A DNA stretch of 64,000 nt, taken from assembly GCF_002150765.1 (NCBI RefSeq), contig NZ_MUYM01000136.1, forward strand, positions 28,096 through 92,095. Reading direction: 5' to 3'. The notes beneath the pieces were generated by a model. That model saw nothing but the letters and a program-made list of their open reading frames with translations. It was not told the origin of the DNA and ran no database searches. Of the stretch, positions 1-9,546 are shown in pieces. The DNA comes from Lentzea kentuckyensis. Its GTDB lineage: Bacteria > Actinomycetota > Actinomycetes > Mycobacteriales > Pseudonocardiaceae. Position 1 is the stretch's first letter. Each line of letters opens with the position of its first letter. The translations under genes were made by a program, and so were the position numbers.

Positions 1-1
1 C

Positions 2-61
2 TGGTTCTACTTCTGGGTCGAGGCCGTCACGGCCGCGCTGTTGTTCCTCGCGACCCGGTGA
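2..61 (+). CDS. C-terminal end of a membrane protein (5' part outside window)
   Basis: Frame 2 of the first bases reads WFYFWVEAVTAALLFLATR followed by TGA. This is a hydrophobic aromatic segment typical of a last transmembrane helix. The gene begins before the window, so no family can be assigned. It ends inside the 3' end of the convergent GH1 gene, overlapping it by about 35 bp. The reading could be chance because only 19 codons are visible, but the residue composition is that of a membrane helix. Confidence 0.5.
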   Translation, partial: WFYFWVEAVTAALLFLATR

Positions 62-1382
62 TCAGGTCCCGGTACCACCGCCCGCTCTGCTTGACCGTCC
101 GCACCTGGGTCTCGTAGTCGACCCGCACGATCCCGAACCGCTTGGCGTACCCGTACCCCCACTCGAAGTTGTCCATCAGGGACCAGGCGAGATACCCGCG
201 CACATCCGCCCCGTCCCGGACCGCGGCGGCCACCGCCGAGATGTGCGCCGCCAGGTACTCGACCCGGTCGGCATCAGCGACGTACCCGTCCGACACGTCC
301 AGGTCGTCGAACGCCGCCCCGTTCTCGGTGATCACCATCGGCACCCCGTAGTCCTGCTGCAACCGCACCAGCAACGAGGTGAGCCCCTCAGGCACGATCT
401 CCCACCCCATGGCGGTGACCGGCGCTCCCTGCGACACGACCTCGGGCACGGCCGGGTCGTCAGCCGCCTTCAGAACATGCGACGTGTAGTAGTTCACCCC
501 CAGCACGTCCAACGGCGCGGAGATGATCTCCAAATCACCGGGCTGAACCGGAATCGACGCCCCACGAGCAGCGATGTCGGCGAGAACGTCCTCCGGATAT
601 CGCCCGTGCACCAACGGATCCAGGTAGATCCGCGTGCCCAGCCCGTCAGCCCGCCGAGCCGCGTCCACATCACGAGGATCATCGGAAGCAGGTGTGTGGA
701 CCCCCATGTTCAAGGTGATCCCCGACGATCCCGCCCCACGCGACCGCAGTTCCCGAACAGCGAGCCCGTGCCCCAGCAACAGGTGGTGCACGGCCCGCAT
801 CGCCTCGTCGAAGTCCCGGCGACCAGGAGCATGCCGCCCGGTGTCGTACCCGAGCATCGCCGAGCACCACGGCTCGTTCAGCGTCGTCCAGGTGGGCACC
901 CGGTCACCCAGCGCGTCGTGCACCAGCCCCGCGTACTCGGCGAACCGGTGGGCGGTGTCGCGGTGCGGCCACCCGCCCGCGTCCTCCAGCTCCTGCGGCA
1001 GGTCCCAGTGGTAGAGCGTCAACCACGGATCAACCCCCTGCTCCAGCAGCTCGTCGACGAGCCGGGAGTAGAAGTCGATCCCCTTGGGGTTCACCGGCCC
1101 GCGCCCACCCGGCTGCACCCGCGGCCACGACACGGAGAAGCGGTACTTGTCCACGCCCAGGCTCGCGATCAACGCGACGTCCGCGGGCATGCGGTGGTAG
1201 TGATCGCAGGCCACGTCGCCGTTCTCACCGTTCGCGACGGCACCAGGACGGCGGGCGAACGTGTCCCAGATGGACGGAGTCCTGCCGTCCTCGTCGTGCG
1301 CGCCCTCGATCTGGTACGCCGAAGTGGCGACACCCCAGAAGAAGTCGGCCGGCAGCCCGGCGGTCACCTCAGACACGCACAC
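27..1382 (-). CDS. GH1 family beta-glucosidase/beta-glycosidase, cytoplasmic
   Basis: This is a retaining beta-glycosidase that would split imported cello- or other beta-linked oligosaccharides to monosaccharides. The N-terminus FFWGVATSAYQIEGA is the GH1 signature. TLNEPW carries the acid/base Glu170 and ITENG the nucleophile Glu353. The length of about 450 residues is normal and there is no signal peptide. The start is GTG at 1382, or GTG at 1376 giving MSEVT, which resembles many homologues; both lie just upstream of the preceding gene's stop, so translation is coupled. It is the last gene of the operon that begins with the SBP5 lipoprotein, which suggests hydrolysis of the sugar brought in by that transporter. 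The exact substrate (cellobiose, laminaribiose, plant glucosides) cannot be read from the sequence. Confidence 0.92.
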   Translation of the reverse strand: MCVSEVTAGLPADFFWGVATSAYQIEGAHDEDGRTPSIWDTFARRPGAVANGENGDVACDHYHRMPADVALIASLGVDKYRFSVSWPRVQPGGRGPVNPKGIDFYSRLVDELLEQGVDPWLTLYHWDLPQELEDAGGWPHRDTAHRFAEYAGLVHDALGDRVPTWTTLNEPWCSAMLGYDTGRHAPGRRDFDEAMRAVHHLLLGHGLAVRELRSRGAGSSGITLNMGVHTPASDDPRDVDAARRADGLGTRIYLDPLVHGRYPEDVLADIAARGASIPVQPGDLEIISAPLDVLGVNYYTSHVLKAADDPAVPEVVSQGAPVTAMGWEIVPEGLTSLLVRLQQDYGVPMVITENGAAFDDLDVSDGYVADADRVEYLAAHISAVAAAVRDGADVRGYLAWSLMDNFEWGYGYAKRFGIVRVDYETQVRTVKQSGRWYRDLITGSRGTTARP

Positions 1383-2321
1383 CCTCCAACCAGCACGCCA
1401 CGAGACGACGCTCCTCGATCGGCTCCAGCGACGGCATCCGCTCCCCGCAGACGTCCATCGCCGACGGACAGCGCGGGTGGAACGGGCACCCGGACGGCAT
1501 GGACCGCAGGTCAGGAGGCGAGCCGGGGATGCCGCGCAGCTCCCGGCGAGGCCCGCGCAACGCCGGGAACGACGACAACAGGCCCTGGCTGTACGGGTGC
1601 TTGGCCGCGCGGTAGATCTCGGCGGCCGGAGCCTCCTCCACCACCCGCCCGCCGTACATGATCGCGATCCGGTCGGAGAACTCGACCAGCAACGAGATGT
1701 CGTGCGTGATGAAGATGACGGAGAACCCGAGAGTCTCGCGCAGCCTCATCATCTGCCCGAGGATCTGCCGCTGCACCACCACATCCAGCGCGGTGGTCGG
1801 CTCGTCCATGATCACGATCTCGGGTTCCAGCGCCAGCGCCATCGCGATCATCACCCGCTGCCGCATGCCACCGGACAGCTGGTGCGGGTACGCCGACAAC
1901 CGGTCGACCGGAATCCCCACCAGCGACAACAGCTCGCGGCCGCGCGCCGTCCGCTCGGCACGGGTCATCGAAGGCCGGTGCGTGCGCAGCACGTCGTCGA
2001 TCTGCGTGCCGACCGAGATCACCGGGTTCAGGGCGTTCATCGCGCCCTGGAACACGATCGCGATCTCGTTCCACCGCAACACCCGCAGCTGCTTCTCCGA
2101 AAGACCCAGCAGATCCTGCCCCTTGAACAGCACCTCCCCGGACGGCACCCGTCCTGGCGTCTGCAGCAACCGAGTCGCCGCATAGGCCAAAGTGGACTTC
2201 CCGCTGCCGCTCTCCCCGGCCAGCCCGAGTACTTCCCCGGCACCAAGGGACAGCGAAACGTTGTGCACGGCTCGCAACGAACCGTAGTCCACCGAGAGAT
2301 CGCGGATCTCCAGCACCGGGC

Positions 2322-2325
<4 letters not shown>
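1369..2325 (-). CDS. ABC transporter ATP-binding protein, OppD/DppD type
   Basis: One of two nucleotide-binding subunits of a peptide/opine/nickel-class importer. Walker A is GESGSGKST, the signature is LSGGMRQR and Walker B is IVIMDEP, followed by the H-loop ITHD. The C-terminal oligo_HPY extension contains the Cys cluster GCPFHPRCPSAMDVC typical of OppD/DppD. The ATG at 2325 gives MSPVLEIRDLSVDY; it overlaps the permease stop as ATGA, so a longer in-frame upstream extension was rejected. The neighbouring GH1 enzyme and CebR-like operator suggest that the substrate is an oligosaccharide rather than a peptide. Confidence 0.93.
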
Positions 2326-3140
<815 letters not shown>

Positions 3141-3147
3141 CGCGGCT

Positions 3148-4128
3148 TCACCCCTCCCGCCGGGTGCGCGGGTCGAGCAGCAGGTAGCCGACGTCCGCGA
3201 GCAGGTTCGCCACCAGCACCGCCAGTGTGATCACCAGGAACACGCCCTGCATCAACGGGTAGTCCTTCGCGCCGATGCCCTGGAACAGCACGTAGCCCAG
3301 GCCGGGATAGGAGAACACCATCTCCACCAGCAGCGCGCCGCCGACGATGAAGCCCAGCGACAGCGCGAAACCGGAGATCGACGGCAGCACGGCGTTGCGC
3401 GCGGCGTAGGCGAACATGATCCGCCGCTGCGACAGGCCCTTGGCCCGTGCGACCAGCACGTAGTCCTCGGCCGCGACGGTCACCATCATGTTGCGCATGC
3501 CCAGGATCCAGCCGGCCACCGAGCTCACCACGATCGTGATGCCGGGCAGCACGGCGTGCTCCAGGACGCTGCCGACGAACTCACCGGACCACTCCGGCAC
3601 CAGCCCGGCCGCGTACCCGCCGGACGCCGGGAACAGCGGCCACGTCACGGAGAACACCGAGATCGCGATCAGCCCGAGCCAGAAGTACGGGATCGACGAC
3701 AGGAACGTGGTCACCGGGATCAGCGAGTCCAGCCACGAACCGCGCTTCCACCCCGCGTAGACGCCCATCAGGGTGCCCAGCAGGAACGCGATGACCGTGG
3801 TGACGCCGACCAGTCCGAGGGTCCACGGCAACGACTGCGACAGCACGTCGGCGACCGGGGTCGGGAAGAACGTGAACGACAGCCCGAGGTCACCGCGCAG
3901 CAGCGAACCCCAGTAGTCGACGTACTGTTCCCAGATCGACTTCTTGTCGTCCAGCCCGAACAGGATGTACAGCGAGGCCATCGCATCGCTGTTCAGCCGG
4001 CCGCCGAGCTTGGTGATCATCGCCTGCACCGGGTCGCCCGGCAGCAGGCGCGGCAGCAGGAAGTTCGCCGTGATCGCCGCCCACAACGTGACCAGGTAGA
4101 ACAGTGCTCGGCGCACCAGGAACGTCAT
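3148..4128 (-). CDS. ABC transporter permease, DppB/OppB type
   Basis: Second permease of the importer, 326 residues. The N-terminus MTFLVRRALFYLVTLW and the motif LPRLLPGDPVQ are classic OppB/DppB features. The EAA loop is DYVLVARAKGLSQRRIMFAY, and six hydrophobic segments can be seen. The ATG at 4128 overlaps the stop of the upstream ATPase gene (ATGA); the longer frame upstream has no ribosome binding site and reads as a shadow of that gene. It works with the DppC-like protein to form the membrane channel. Confidence 0.92.
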   Translation of the reverse strand: MTFLVRRALFYLVTLWAAITANFLLPRLLPGDPVQAMITKLGGRLNSDAMASLYILFGLDDKKSIWEQYVDYWGSLLRGDLGLSFTFFPTPVADVLSQSLPWTLGLVGVTTVIAFLLGTLMGVYAGWKRGSWLDSLIPVTTFLSSIPYFWLGLIAISVFSVTWPLFPASGGYAAGLVPEWSGEFVGSVLEHAVLPGITIVVSSVAGWILGMRNMMVTVAAEDYVLVARAKGLSQRRIMFAYAARNAVLPSISGFALSLGFIVGGALLVEMVFSYPGLGYVLFQGIGAKDYPLMQGVFLVITLAVLVANLLADVGYLLLDPRTRREG

Positions 4129-5030
4129 GCCGCCGCCTCCACGTACAACCAGCACGCCGCCCAGTGCCCGGAGGAGTCGACCTCGGTGCGCGGGGGCGCC
4201 TCGGTCCAGCACCGCTGCTGCACCTTCGGGCAGCGCGGCGCGAACTGGCAGCCGGTGGACACCGCCGCGACCTCCTCCAGCGGGGCGTCCAGCGCGACCA
4301 CCGACCGTTCCGGATCGGGTGCGGACTCGATCAGCAGCTGCGTGTACGGGTGCGCCGGCCGCTGCGTCACGGACTCGCTGTCGCCGCCCTCGACGATCTG
4401 CCCGCCGTACATCACGAACGTCTCGTCCGCGAAGTAGCGCGCCGACGCGATGTCGTGCGTGATGTAGAGGACCGCGAGCTTGAGCCGTTCCTTCAGGTCC
4501 AGCAACAGGTTCAGCACGCCGAGCCGGATGGAGACGTCCAACATGGACACCGGCTCGTCGGCCAGCAGCACCTCGGGGTGTGCCGCCAGCGCTCGCGCGA
4601 TCGCCACGCGCTGCCGCTGCCCGCCCGACAGCTCGTACGGGAACCGCGAGGCGAAGTCGGCGGGCAGGTTCACCCGTTCCAACAGCTCCTCCACCGTCTC
4701 CTGCCGTTGATGGATCTTCAGCGGCCGGGTCAGGTGGTAGCGGATCGTGTGGATCGGGTTGAGCGATGCGAAGGGGTCCTGGAACACCATCTGGACCTTG
4801 CGCCGGTACTCCCGGACCCTGCGCACCTTCTCGCCGTCCAGCAGGATCTCGCCGGAGGTGGGTGTCACCAGCCGCGCCAGCAGCTTCGCCACCGTCGACT
4901 TGCCCGAACCGGATTCACCGACGAGGGCGGTCACGCGCCCGCGGCGCAGGACGATGGAGACGTCCTGCACCGCGCGCACGCGCTTGTAGGTCTTGACCAG
5001 ACCCTTTGCTTCCAGCGCAACCTCGTTCAT
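4125..5030 (-). CDS. ABC transporter ATP-binding protein, OppF/DppF type
   Basis: Second nucleotide-binding subunit, 301 residues. It shows Walker A GESGSGKST, signature LSGGQRQR, Walker B VLLADEP and ITHD switch, with an oligo_HPY tail containing GCQFAPRCPKVQQRC. The ATG at 5030 shares one base with the stop of the solute-binding protein gene (TGATG), which indicates tight coupling. Placing an ATPase directly after the binding protein and before the permeases is somewhat unusual for Opp systems but common in sugar-utilising peptide-type importers. Confidence 0.92.
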   Translation of the reverse strand: MNEVALEAKGLVKTYKRVRAVQDVSIVLRRGRVTALVGESGSGKSTVAKLLARLVTPTSGEILLDGEKVRRVREYRRKVQMVFQDPFASLNPIHTIRYHLTRPLKIHQRQETVEELLERVNLPADFASRFPYELSGGQRQRVAIARALAAHPEVLLADEPVSMLDVSIRLGVLNLLLDLKERLKLAVLYITHDIASARYFADETFVMYGGQIVEGGDSESVTQRPAHPYTQLLIESAPDPERSVVALDAPLEEVAAVSTGCQFAPRCPKVQQRCWTEAPPRTEVDSSGHWAACWLYVEAAA

Positions 5031-6673
5031 CAGCTACCCGCGGGCTTCAGCTTCATGACGATCTGCAGGGCGTTCGGCAGGGTCGCCTGCGGCGGACCGT
5101 ACGGGTCCTCGTCGGACGGCCAGCCGACCCAGCTCTTCGTGCTGTACTCAGCACCGATCGGGCCCGCCGAGGTCGGGATCATCGGCACCTGCTCCACCAT
5201 GATCTTCTGCAGCACCGCGAGGCTCTTCGCCCGCGTCGCGTCGTCCGCCGCGTTCGCGTACTCGGCCAGCGCCGCGGTCGCCTCGGGGCTGTTGTAACGG
5301 CCGAAGTTCACCGCCGCGGTCTGCCCGACCGGCTTGATCTCCGCGCCGTCCATGATGTTCTGGTACATCTCGTACGGCGTCGCGCCGGTGTTGGTCCAGC
5401 GCAACGAGCCCTGGAACGCGCCGTTCGCGAAGTCGGTCGTCCACGCGTCCGCGGTCTGCGTGCGCACGGTCGCCTCGATGCCGATCTTCTTCAGGTCGCT
5501 CTTGATGATGTCGAGCACCGTCAGGTAGTCGGACCAGCCGGACGGGTTGGTCAGCTCGATCGTCACCGGCTTGCCACCGGGCGCCTTGAGCACCCCACCG
5601 TCCACGGTGAACCCCGCGGCGGTCAGCTTCTGCTTGGCCTTGTCGACGTCGACCTTGAACCGCGCGTCCTTGTACTCGGGTGCGAGGAACGAGTCACCGG
5701 CGGGCAACGGCATGCCGGTGGGCGACTCGAGCTTCGGGAACAGGCGGGCCTCACCGCGGACGAAGATCGTCTCGCGGTCGATCACGTCGCTCATCGCCGC
5801 GCGCAGGGCCGGGTTGTCGAACGGCGCGACCGTGGTGTTGAGCCACAGGCCGTGGATGCCGAGCCCCGCGGGGAACCACAGCTTGTGGTTCGCGGGGTCC
5901 TTGTCGACGTAGAGCTTCTGGTAGTCCGGGATGAAGACGTACGACCACTGGCTCGCGCCCGACGCCAGCGCGGTGGTCTGCGCCGTGTTGTCGTTGTACG
6001 AGGTGTACTGGATCTCCGGCACCTTGGGCAGTTCCTGCCAGTACTCGGTGCGCCGCGCGATCGTGACGGTCTGCGAGGTGAACGACTTCAGCTGGTACGG
6101 ACCCGTGCCGACGGGGTTCGGGTTCGTGTAGGTCGTCGGGTCCGGGACGGTGCTCCAGACGTGCTGCGGAACCACCATCGCGCTGATGACCTTGTTGCGG
6201 TTCACGAACTGCGGCGAGGCGAACGTGACCTCGACCTTGCCGTCCGGCGTCGCCGTCGCGGTCTCGACCTTGAGCGAGTCGCGGTTGTTGAGCGCCGGCC
6301 ACTTCTTCAGGATCTCGTACGAGAAGGCGACGTCAGCGGCCGTGAGCGGCTTGCCGTCGGACCACTTCACGTTCTCCCGGATCGTGAAGGTGACCTTCTT
6401 GTAGTTGTCCGTCCAGTCCCACTTCGTCGCGAGCCACGGCACCGGTTCCTGGGCCGGGCGCGTGTTGTTCACGAACGCCAGCGGCTCGTAGATCTGGTAG
6501 CGGTAGCCGAGCGAACCCGCCGCCGACGTGGGCAGGAACGGGTTGTGGTTCTCGGTCAGCGGCCCGTTGGGCATGCCCACGGTCAACACTCCGGAGGCCT
6601 TGGTAGCACCGCCGGAGGAGCAACCGGTCGCCGCGAGCGCCAGTGCCAGCGCGACGATGATTGTTCTGCGCAT
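5030..6673 (-). CDS. ABC transporter substrate-binding lipoprotein, SBP family 5
   Basis: An extracellular solute-binding protein of the peptide/oligosaccharide class, 547 residues. The N-terminus MRRTIIVALALALAATGC is a lipoprotein signal peptide with Cys18 as the lipidated residue. The SBP_bac_5 core is visible in YEPLAFVNN, FTIRENVKWSDGKPLTAADV and the later LNTTVAPFDNPALRAAMSDV. It is the first gene of the operon, and a large inverted repeat sits about 25 bp before its ATG. SBP5 proteins bind cello- and manno-oligosaccharides in Thermotoga, so with GH1 as the last gene I infer a beta-glucoside or plant oligosaccharide ligand; a peptide ligand is the alternative. Confidence 0.92.
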   Translation of the reverse strand: MRRTIIVALALALAATGCSSGGATKASGVLTVGMPNGPLTENHNPFLPTSAAGSLGYRYQIYEPLAFVNNTRPAQEPVPWLATKWDWTDNYKKVTFTIRENVKWSDGKPLTAADVAFSYEILKKWPALNNRDSLKVETATATPDGKVEVTFASPQFVNRNKVISAMVVPQHVWSTVPDPTTYTNPNPVGTGPYQLKSFTSQTVTIARRTEYWQELPKVPEIQYTSYNDNTAQTTALASGASQWSYVFIPDYQKLYVDKDPANHKLWFPAGLGIHGLWLNTTVAPFDNPALRAAMSDVIDRETIFVRGEARLFPKLESPTGMPLPAGDSFLAPEYKDARFKVDVDKAKQKLTAAGFTVDGGVLKAPGGKPVTIELTNPSGWSDYLTVLDIIKSDLKKIGIEATVRTQTADAWTTDFANGAFQGSLRWTNTGATPYEMYQNIMDGAEIKPVGQTAAVNFGRYNSPEATAALAEYANAADDATRAKSLAVLQKIMVEQVPMIPTSAGPIGAEYSTKSWVGWPSDEDPYGPPQATLPNALQIVMKLKPAGS

Positions 6674-6697
6674 GGGGGAATCTCCCGATACGACGAT

Positions 6698-6719
6698 GCA
6701 TGAGAGCGCTCTCTCATGC
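6698..6719. promoter_or_regulatory. CebR-like LacI-family operator before the ABC/GH1 operon
   Basis: Perfect 9-bp inverted repeat GCATGAGAG / CTCTCATGC around CGCT, 25 bp upstream of the SBP gene start. Its core GAGAGCGCTCTC closely resembles the Streptomyces CebR box TGGGAGCGCTCCCA, the operator of cello-oligosaccharide genes. The neighbouring LacI regulator, whose gene ends 72 bp away, is the obvious candidate to bind it. The operator role is inferred from symmetry and position. Confidence 0.75.
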
Positions 6720-6790
6720 GTACGGCGAACTCCGCCAGGCCGCGTGCGAAAGCCTGGCGGGTTCGTTTCAGTTGTGGTGGAGCGGGTGGG

Positions 6791-7786
6791 TCAGGGCGCG
6801 GATTCGCGCACGATCAACGAGGTGGGCAGCACCAGCGGGTGGTCGGGCATCGGCTGCCCCTCGAGCGTGGAGAGCAGCATCCGCGCGGCGGCGGCACCCA
6901 TCTCCTGGCCGGGCTGGCGGATCGTCGTCAGCCGCGGTTCGGTGTGGTTCGCGACCGGGACGTCGTCGAAGCCGACCACGGACACGTCCTCGGGGACGGA
7001 CCGGCCGGCCTCGCGCAGCGCCCGCAGCACGCCGACCGCCGAGAGGTCGTTGTGCGCGAACACGGCGTCGAACGGGACACCGCTCGCGATGAGCTTGTCG
7101 ACGGCGACCTCACCACCCTCGGTGGTGAAGTCGCCGTCGACGATGAGGTCCGGGTGCAGCGTCAGGCCCGCTTCCGCCAAAGCGAGCCGGAACCCGTCCA
7201 GCCTCGCCTGAGTGCACCCGAAGTGCGGAGGTCCGGTGACGACGGCGAACCTGCGGCGACCAGCCGCGACGAGGTGCCTCGCGACGTCCGCGCCTCCCTG
7301 CCGGTTCGTCGTCGTCACCGAAGGGAACTCCGGGTGCGAGCCGCGATCGTCGATCATGACGACCGGCAGTCCCGCCCGGTAGAGCGTGGAGATGTAGTGC
7401 AGGGTGTCCGGCGGCTCGACCACGAGCAGGCCGTCGAAGGCGTTGGCGGACACGTGGTTCGCGAACTGGTTCAGCGACTCCGGCCCGCGGTTGATCGTGT
7501 AGAGCAGCAGCCCGTACCCGTCGGCTTCGAGCGTGTCGACGATGCCCTGCAGGACCTCGCCCATCCACGGCCAGGTGAGCGACGGCGCGAGCATGCCGAC
7601 CGTGCGAGTGCGCCCCCGTGCCAGGCCGACCGCACGTGCGCTGGGCACGTACCCGATCTCGTCGATGACCTTGCGCACGCGCTGCGCGGTGGAGGCGTCC
7701 ACGTCCGGCTTACCGTTCAGCACACGTGACACGGTCGCTTTGGACACCTGGGCGCGTTGGGCGACCTCTGCGATCGTGACACGCAT
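6791..7786 (-). CDS. LacI-family transcriptional regulator of the ABC/GH1 operon
   Basis: A sugar-responsive repressor, 331 residues. The N-terminal HTH reads TIAEVAQRAQVSKATVSRVLNGKPDV, followed by the hinge helix (ARAVGLARGRT) and a periplasmic-binding-like effector domain ending in TSLIVRESA. The ATG at 7786 gives MRVTIAEVAQRA; the in-frame extension upstream is not typical and would cover an operator-like palindrome. It lies on the same strand, just upstream of the transporter operon, with the operator at 6698-6719 between them, so I infer that it represses that operon until an inducing sugar is bound. Confidence 0.9.
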   Translation of the reverse strand: MRVTIAEVAQRAQVSKATVSRVLNGKPDVDASTAQRVRKVIDEIGYVPSARAVGLARGRTRTVGMLAPSLTWPWMGEVLQGIVDTLEADGYGLLLYTINRGPESLNQFANHVSANAFDGLLVVEPPDTLHYISTLYRAGLPVVMIDDRGSHPEFPSVTTTNRQGGADVARHLVAAGRRRFAVVTGPPHFGCTQARLDGFRLALAEAGLTLHPDLIVDGDFTTEGGEVAVDKLIASGVPFDAVFAHNDLSAVGVLRALREAGRSVPEDVSVVGFDDVPVANHTEPRLTTIRQPGQEMGAAAARMLLSTLEGQPMPDHPLVLPTSLIVRESAP

Positions 7787-7810
7787 GCCGAACTTCCTTC
7801 CGCCGCCTCT

Positions 7811-7834
7811 GAAACCGGTTTCGGTACCGGTTCC
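7811..7834. promoter_or_regulatory. Tandem ACCGGT palindromes, probable LacI autoregulatory operator
   Basis: GAAACCGGTTTC is a perfect 12-bp palindrome, followed directly by the near-palindrome GGTACCGGTTCC, so two ACCGGT cores lie 12 bp apart. They sit 25-48 bp upstream of the lacI start. Palindromes with a central CG are typical LacI-family targets. Binding by this regulator is inferred. Confidence 0.5.
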
Positions 7835-7898
7835 GACGAGGTGTGACGGAGTCAACAGCCTGACGTGAGCATTAGTCAAGACTCTTACCCGAAGTTCG

Positions 7899-7912
7899 TG
7901 GGAGCGTTTCCA
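7899..7912. promoter_or_regulatory. Second LacI/CebR-like operator in the lacI-MOSC divergent region
   Basis: TGGGAGCGTTTCCA matches the CebR-type consensus TGGGAGCGCTCCCA at 12 of 14 positions and is an imperfect palindrome. It lies 113 bp upstream of the lacI start and 133 bp before the divergent MOSC gene, so it could act on either. Assigned by similarity only. Confidence 0.45.
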
Positions 7913-7942
7913 CGGCTGATCACATCACCGCAGGTGAGACCG

Positions 7943-7960
7943 GATCACATGGCTGTGATC
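7943..7960. promoter_or_regulatory. Perfect 7-bp inverted repeat upstream of the MOSC gene
   Basis: GATCACA-tggc-TGTGATC is a perfect dyad, and a further GATCACAT occurs 25 bp upstream at 7918. Such spaced, helically phased half sites suggest a dimeric or tetrameric regulator acting on the downstream MOSC gene. The regulator is not identified. Confidence 0.35.
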
Positions 7961-8044
7961 GGGAAATCTTGATCGAGCCCGCGTTTCCGGTATCACTGCT
8001 CCGAACGGAGCACTGAAACGCTCCCCAGGTGATCGTGCACAATC

Positions 8045-8590
8045 ATGGGCATGGGGGTTGTCACGGCAGTAAGCCGCAGCGAGGAGTACACGTTCACCAA
8101 GCCCGCCCGTTCGAGCATCACCCTGCTCGCGGGACTGGGCGTCGAGGGCGACGTCCACCAGGGCGTCACCGTGAAGCACCGGTCCCGGGTCGCACAGGAC
8201 CCGACGCAGCCGAACCTGCGGCAGGTGCACCTGATGCACGCCGAGCTGTTCGACGAGTTGCGGGACAAGGGTCACGCGGTCGAGCCGGGTGAGATCGGCG
8301 AGAACGTCACGACGCGCGGAATCGACCTGCTCGGCCTGCCCACCGGGACGTTGCTGCACCTCGGGCCCGAGGCCGTGGTCGAGGTGACCGGCCTGCGCAA
8401 TCCGTGCGTGCAGATCGACGCGTTCTCGAAGGGGCTGCTCAAGGAGGTCGTGGGCAAGGGCGCCGACGGCGAGCTGATCCGGCGCGCGGGCATCATGTCC
8501 GTGGTGCTGGTGGGCGGGGTCGTGCGCCCCGGCGACGAGATCCGGGTGGAACTGCCGGCCGAGCCGCACCGCCCGCTGGAGAAGGTCTAA
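8045..8590 (+). CDS. MOSC domain-containing protein
   Basis: A 181-residue single-domain MOSC protein (molybdenum cofactor sulfurase C-terminal fold), related to YiiM-type proteins. GIDLLGLPTGTLLHLG is the beta-barrel core, and TGLRNPCVQID holds the conserved Cys thought to handle sulfur or molybdopterin. VEGDVHQG and HLMHAELFDEL are typical N-terminal elements. The ATG at 8045 (MGMGVVTAV) is used; an ATG two codons later is equally possible. Its natural substrate is unknown, though relatives reduce N-hydroxylated compounds. It stands alone, followed by a strong bidirectional hairpin. Confidence 0.85.
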   Translation: MGMGVVTAVSRSEEYTFTKPARSSITLLAGLGVEGDVHQGVTVKHRSRVAQDPTQPNLRQVHLMHAELFDELRDKGHAVEPGEIGENVTTRGIDLLGLPTGTLLHLGPEAVVEVTGLRNPCVQIDAFSKGLLKEVVGKGADGELIRRAGIMSVVLVGGVVRPGDEIRVELPAEPHRPLEKV

Positions 8591-8641
8591 CCATGAACGG
8601 CGCTTTTGTGGACCTGTGGTCCACAAAAGCGCCGTTCATGG
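8591..8641. terminator. 24-bp perfect inverted repeat, bidirectional terminator-like hairpin
   Basis: Arms 8591-8614 and 8618-8641 are exact reverse complements over 24 bp with a 3-nt TGT loop. It starts directly after the MOSC stop codon and ends 13 bp from the convergent hydrolase stop. Each arm contains the run CTTTTG/CAAAAG, so either strand gives a hairpin. Position favours a shared terminator, but a perfect 24-bp stem is longer than usual and might be a dispersed palindromic repeat. Confidence 0.75.
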
Positions 8642-8654
8642 CCAGCGCCAGCGG

Positions 8655-9389
8655 TTAGTTGCCGAAGTGGTCGTCGAGGATCACCGAGATCGTTCTCGGC
8701 GCCTCGACGACCGCCAGGTGCGCCGCGTCCCCGACGATGTAGAGCTCCGAGTCCGGCAGGTCGTCCGCGATGTGCCGCGCGCACTCCGGTGGCGTCGAGT
8801 GGTCCTGCGCCGCCGCGACCACCACGGTCGGCACGTCGATCTTCTCCAGGTCCGGCCGCAGGTCCATGTCCCGAATCGCTTCAGCACAGGCGATGTACGA
8901 CGCGACGTCGACGTTCAGCAACTCGGCGCGGAACCGGGCCACGACCGCGGGCGAGAACGCCGGCGTGAACCAGCGGGACACCACCGCGTCCGCGATCGCC
9001 GGCATCCCCCGCGAGCGCAACGCGCTGATCCGTTCGTCCCAACCGGACTTGTCCGGATACCAGGCCGTGGTGCAGACCAGTGCCAGCCGGGAGACCCGGT
9101 CGGTGTGCGCGGCGAGCCACATGCCCACCATGCCGCCGAGGGACACACCGCAGTAGTGCACCTGGCGCAGTCCCAAGTGGTCCAACAGCTCCACGACGTC
9201 CGTGGCCAGCGCCTCGATCGTGCACGTGCCGGGAACCGGCGCGCTGGAACCGTGACCTCGGTGGTCGAAGCGCAGGAGCCGGAACGGGAGCGAGAAGTCG
9301 CGCCACAGGTCGGTGCTCGTGCCGAGCGCGTTCCCGAGCACCAGCACCGGTGCGTCTTCCGGTCCGGTCAGCGTGTGATGCGGGATCAC
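8655..9389 (-). CDS. Alpha/beta-fold hydrolase, PcaD-like (3-oxoadipate enol-lactonase family)
   Basis: An alpha/beta hydrolase of about 244 residues. GVSLGG is the nucleophile elbow (Ser near residue 83), AAQDHS holds the acid Asp and GDAAHLAVVEAP the catalytic His. The spacing and the ELLDHLGLRQVHYCGVSLGG region resemble PcaD enol-lactonases of the protocatechuate branch. GTG at 9389 (MIPHHTLTG) is chosen because GGGAGG lies 7 nt upstream; a GTG nine bases earlier overlaps that site. No other beta-ketoadipate gene is adjacent, so the substrate is uncertain and a generic esterase role is possible. Confidence 0.8.
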   Translation of the reverse strand: MIPHHTLTGPEDAPVLVLGNALGTSTDLWRDFSLPFRLLRFDHRGHGSSAPVPGTCTIEALATDVVELLDHLGLRQVHYCGVSLGGMVGMWLAAHTDRVSRLALVCTTAWYPDKSGWDERISALRSRGMPAIADAVVSRWFTPAFSPAVVARFRAELLNVDVASYIACAEAIRDMDLRPDLEKIDVPTVVVAAAQDHSTPPECARHIADDLPDSELYIVGDAAHLAVVEAPRTISVILDDHFGN

Positions 9390-9546
9390 CGGGGTCACCT
9401 CCCTGCTCCGACGGTTGCGAGTCTGCAGGGAGTTTTCCCAGGCCGCACCCCGAATCCACATCGGACGGCACCGGTCGGGCTCGGCCGTAAGCGTGATGAG
9501 ACGCGGACAGCTTCACGTTCTTTGACAACCACCGGCCTGGCCCCCG

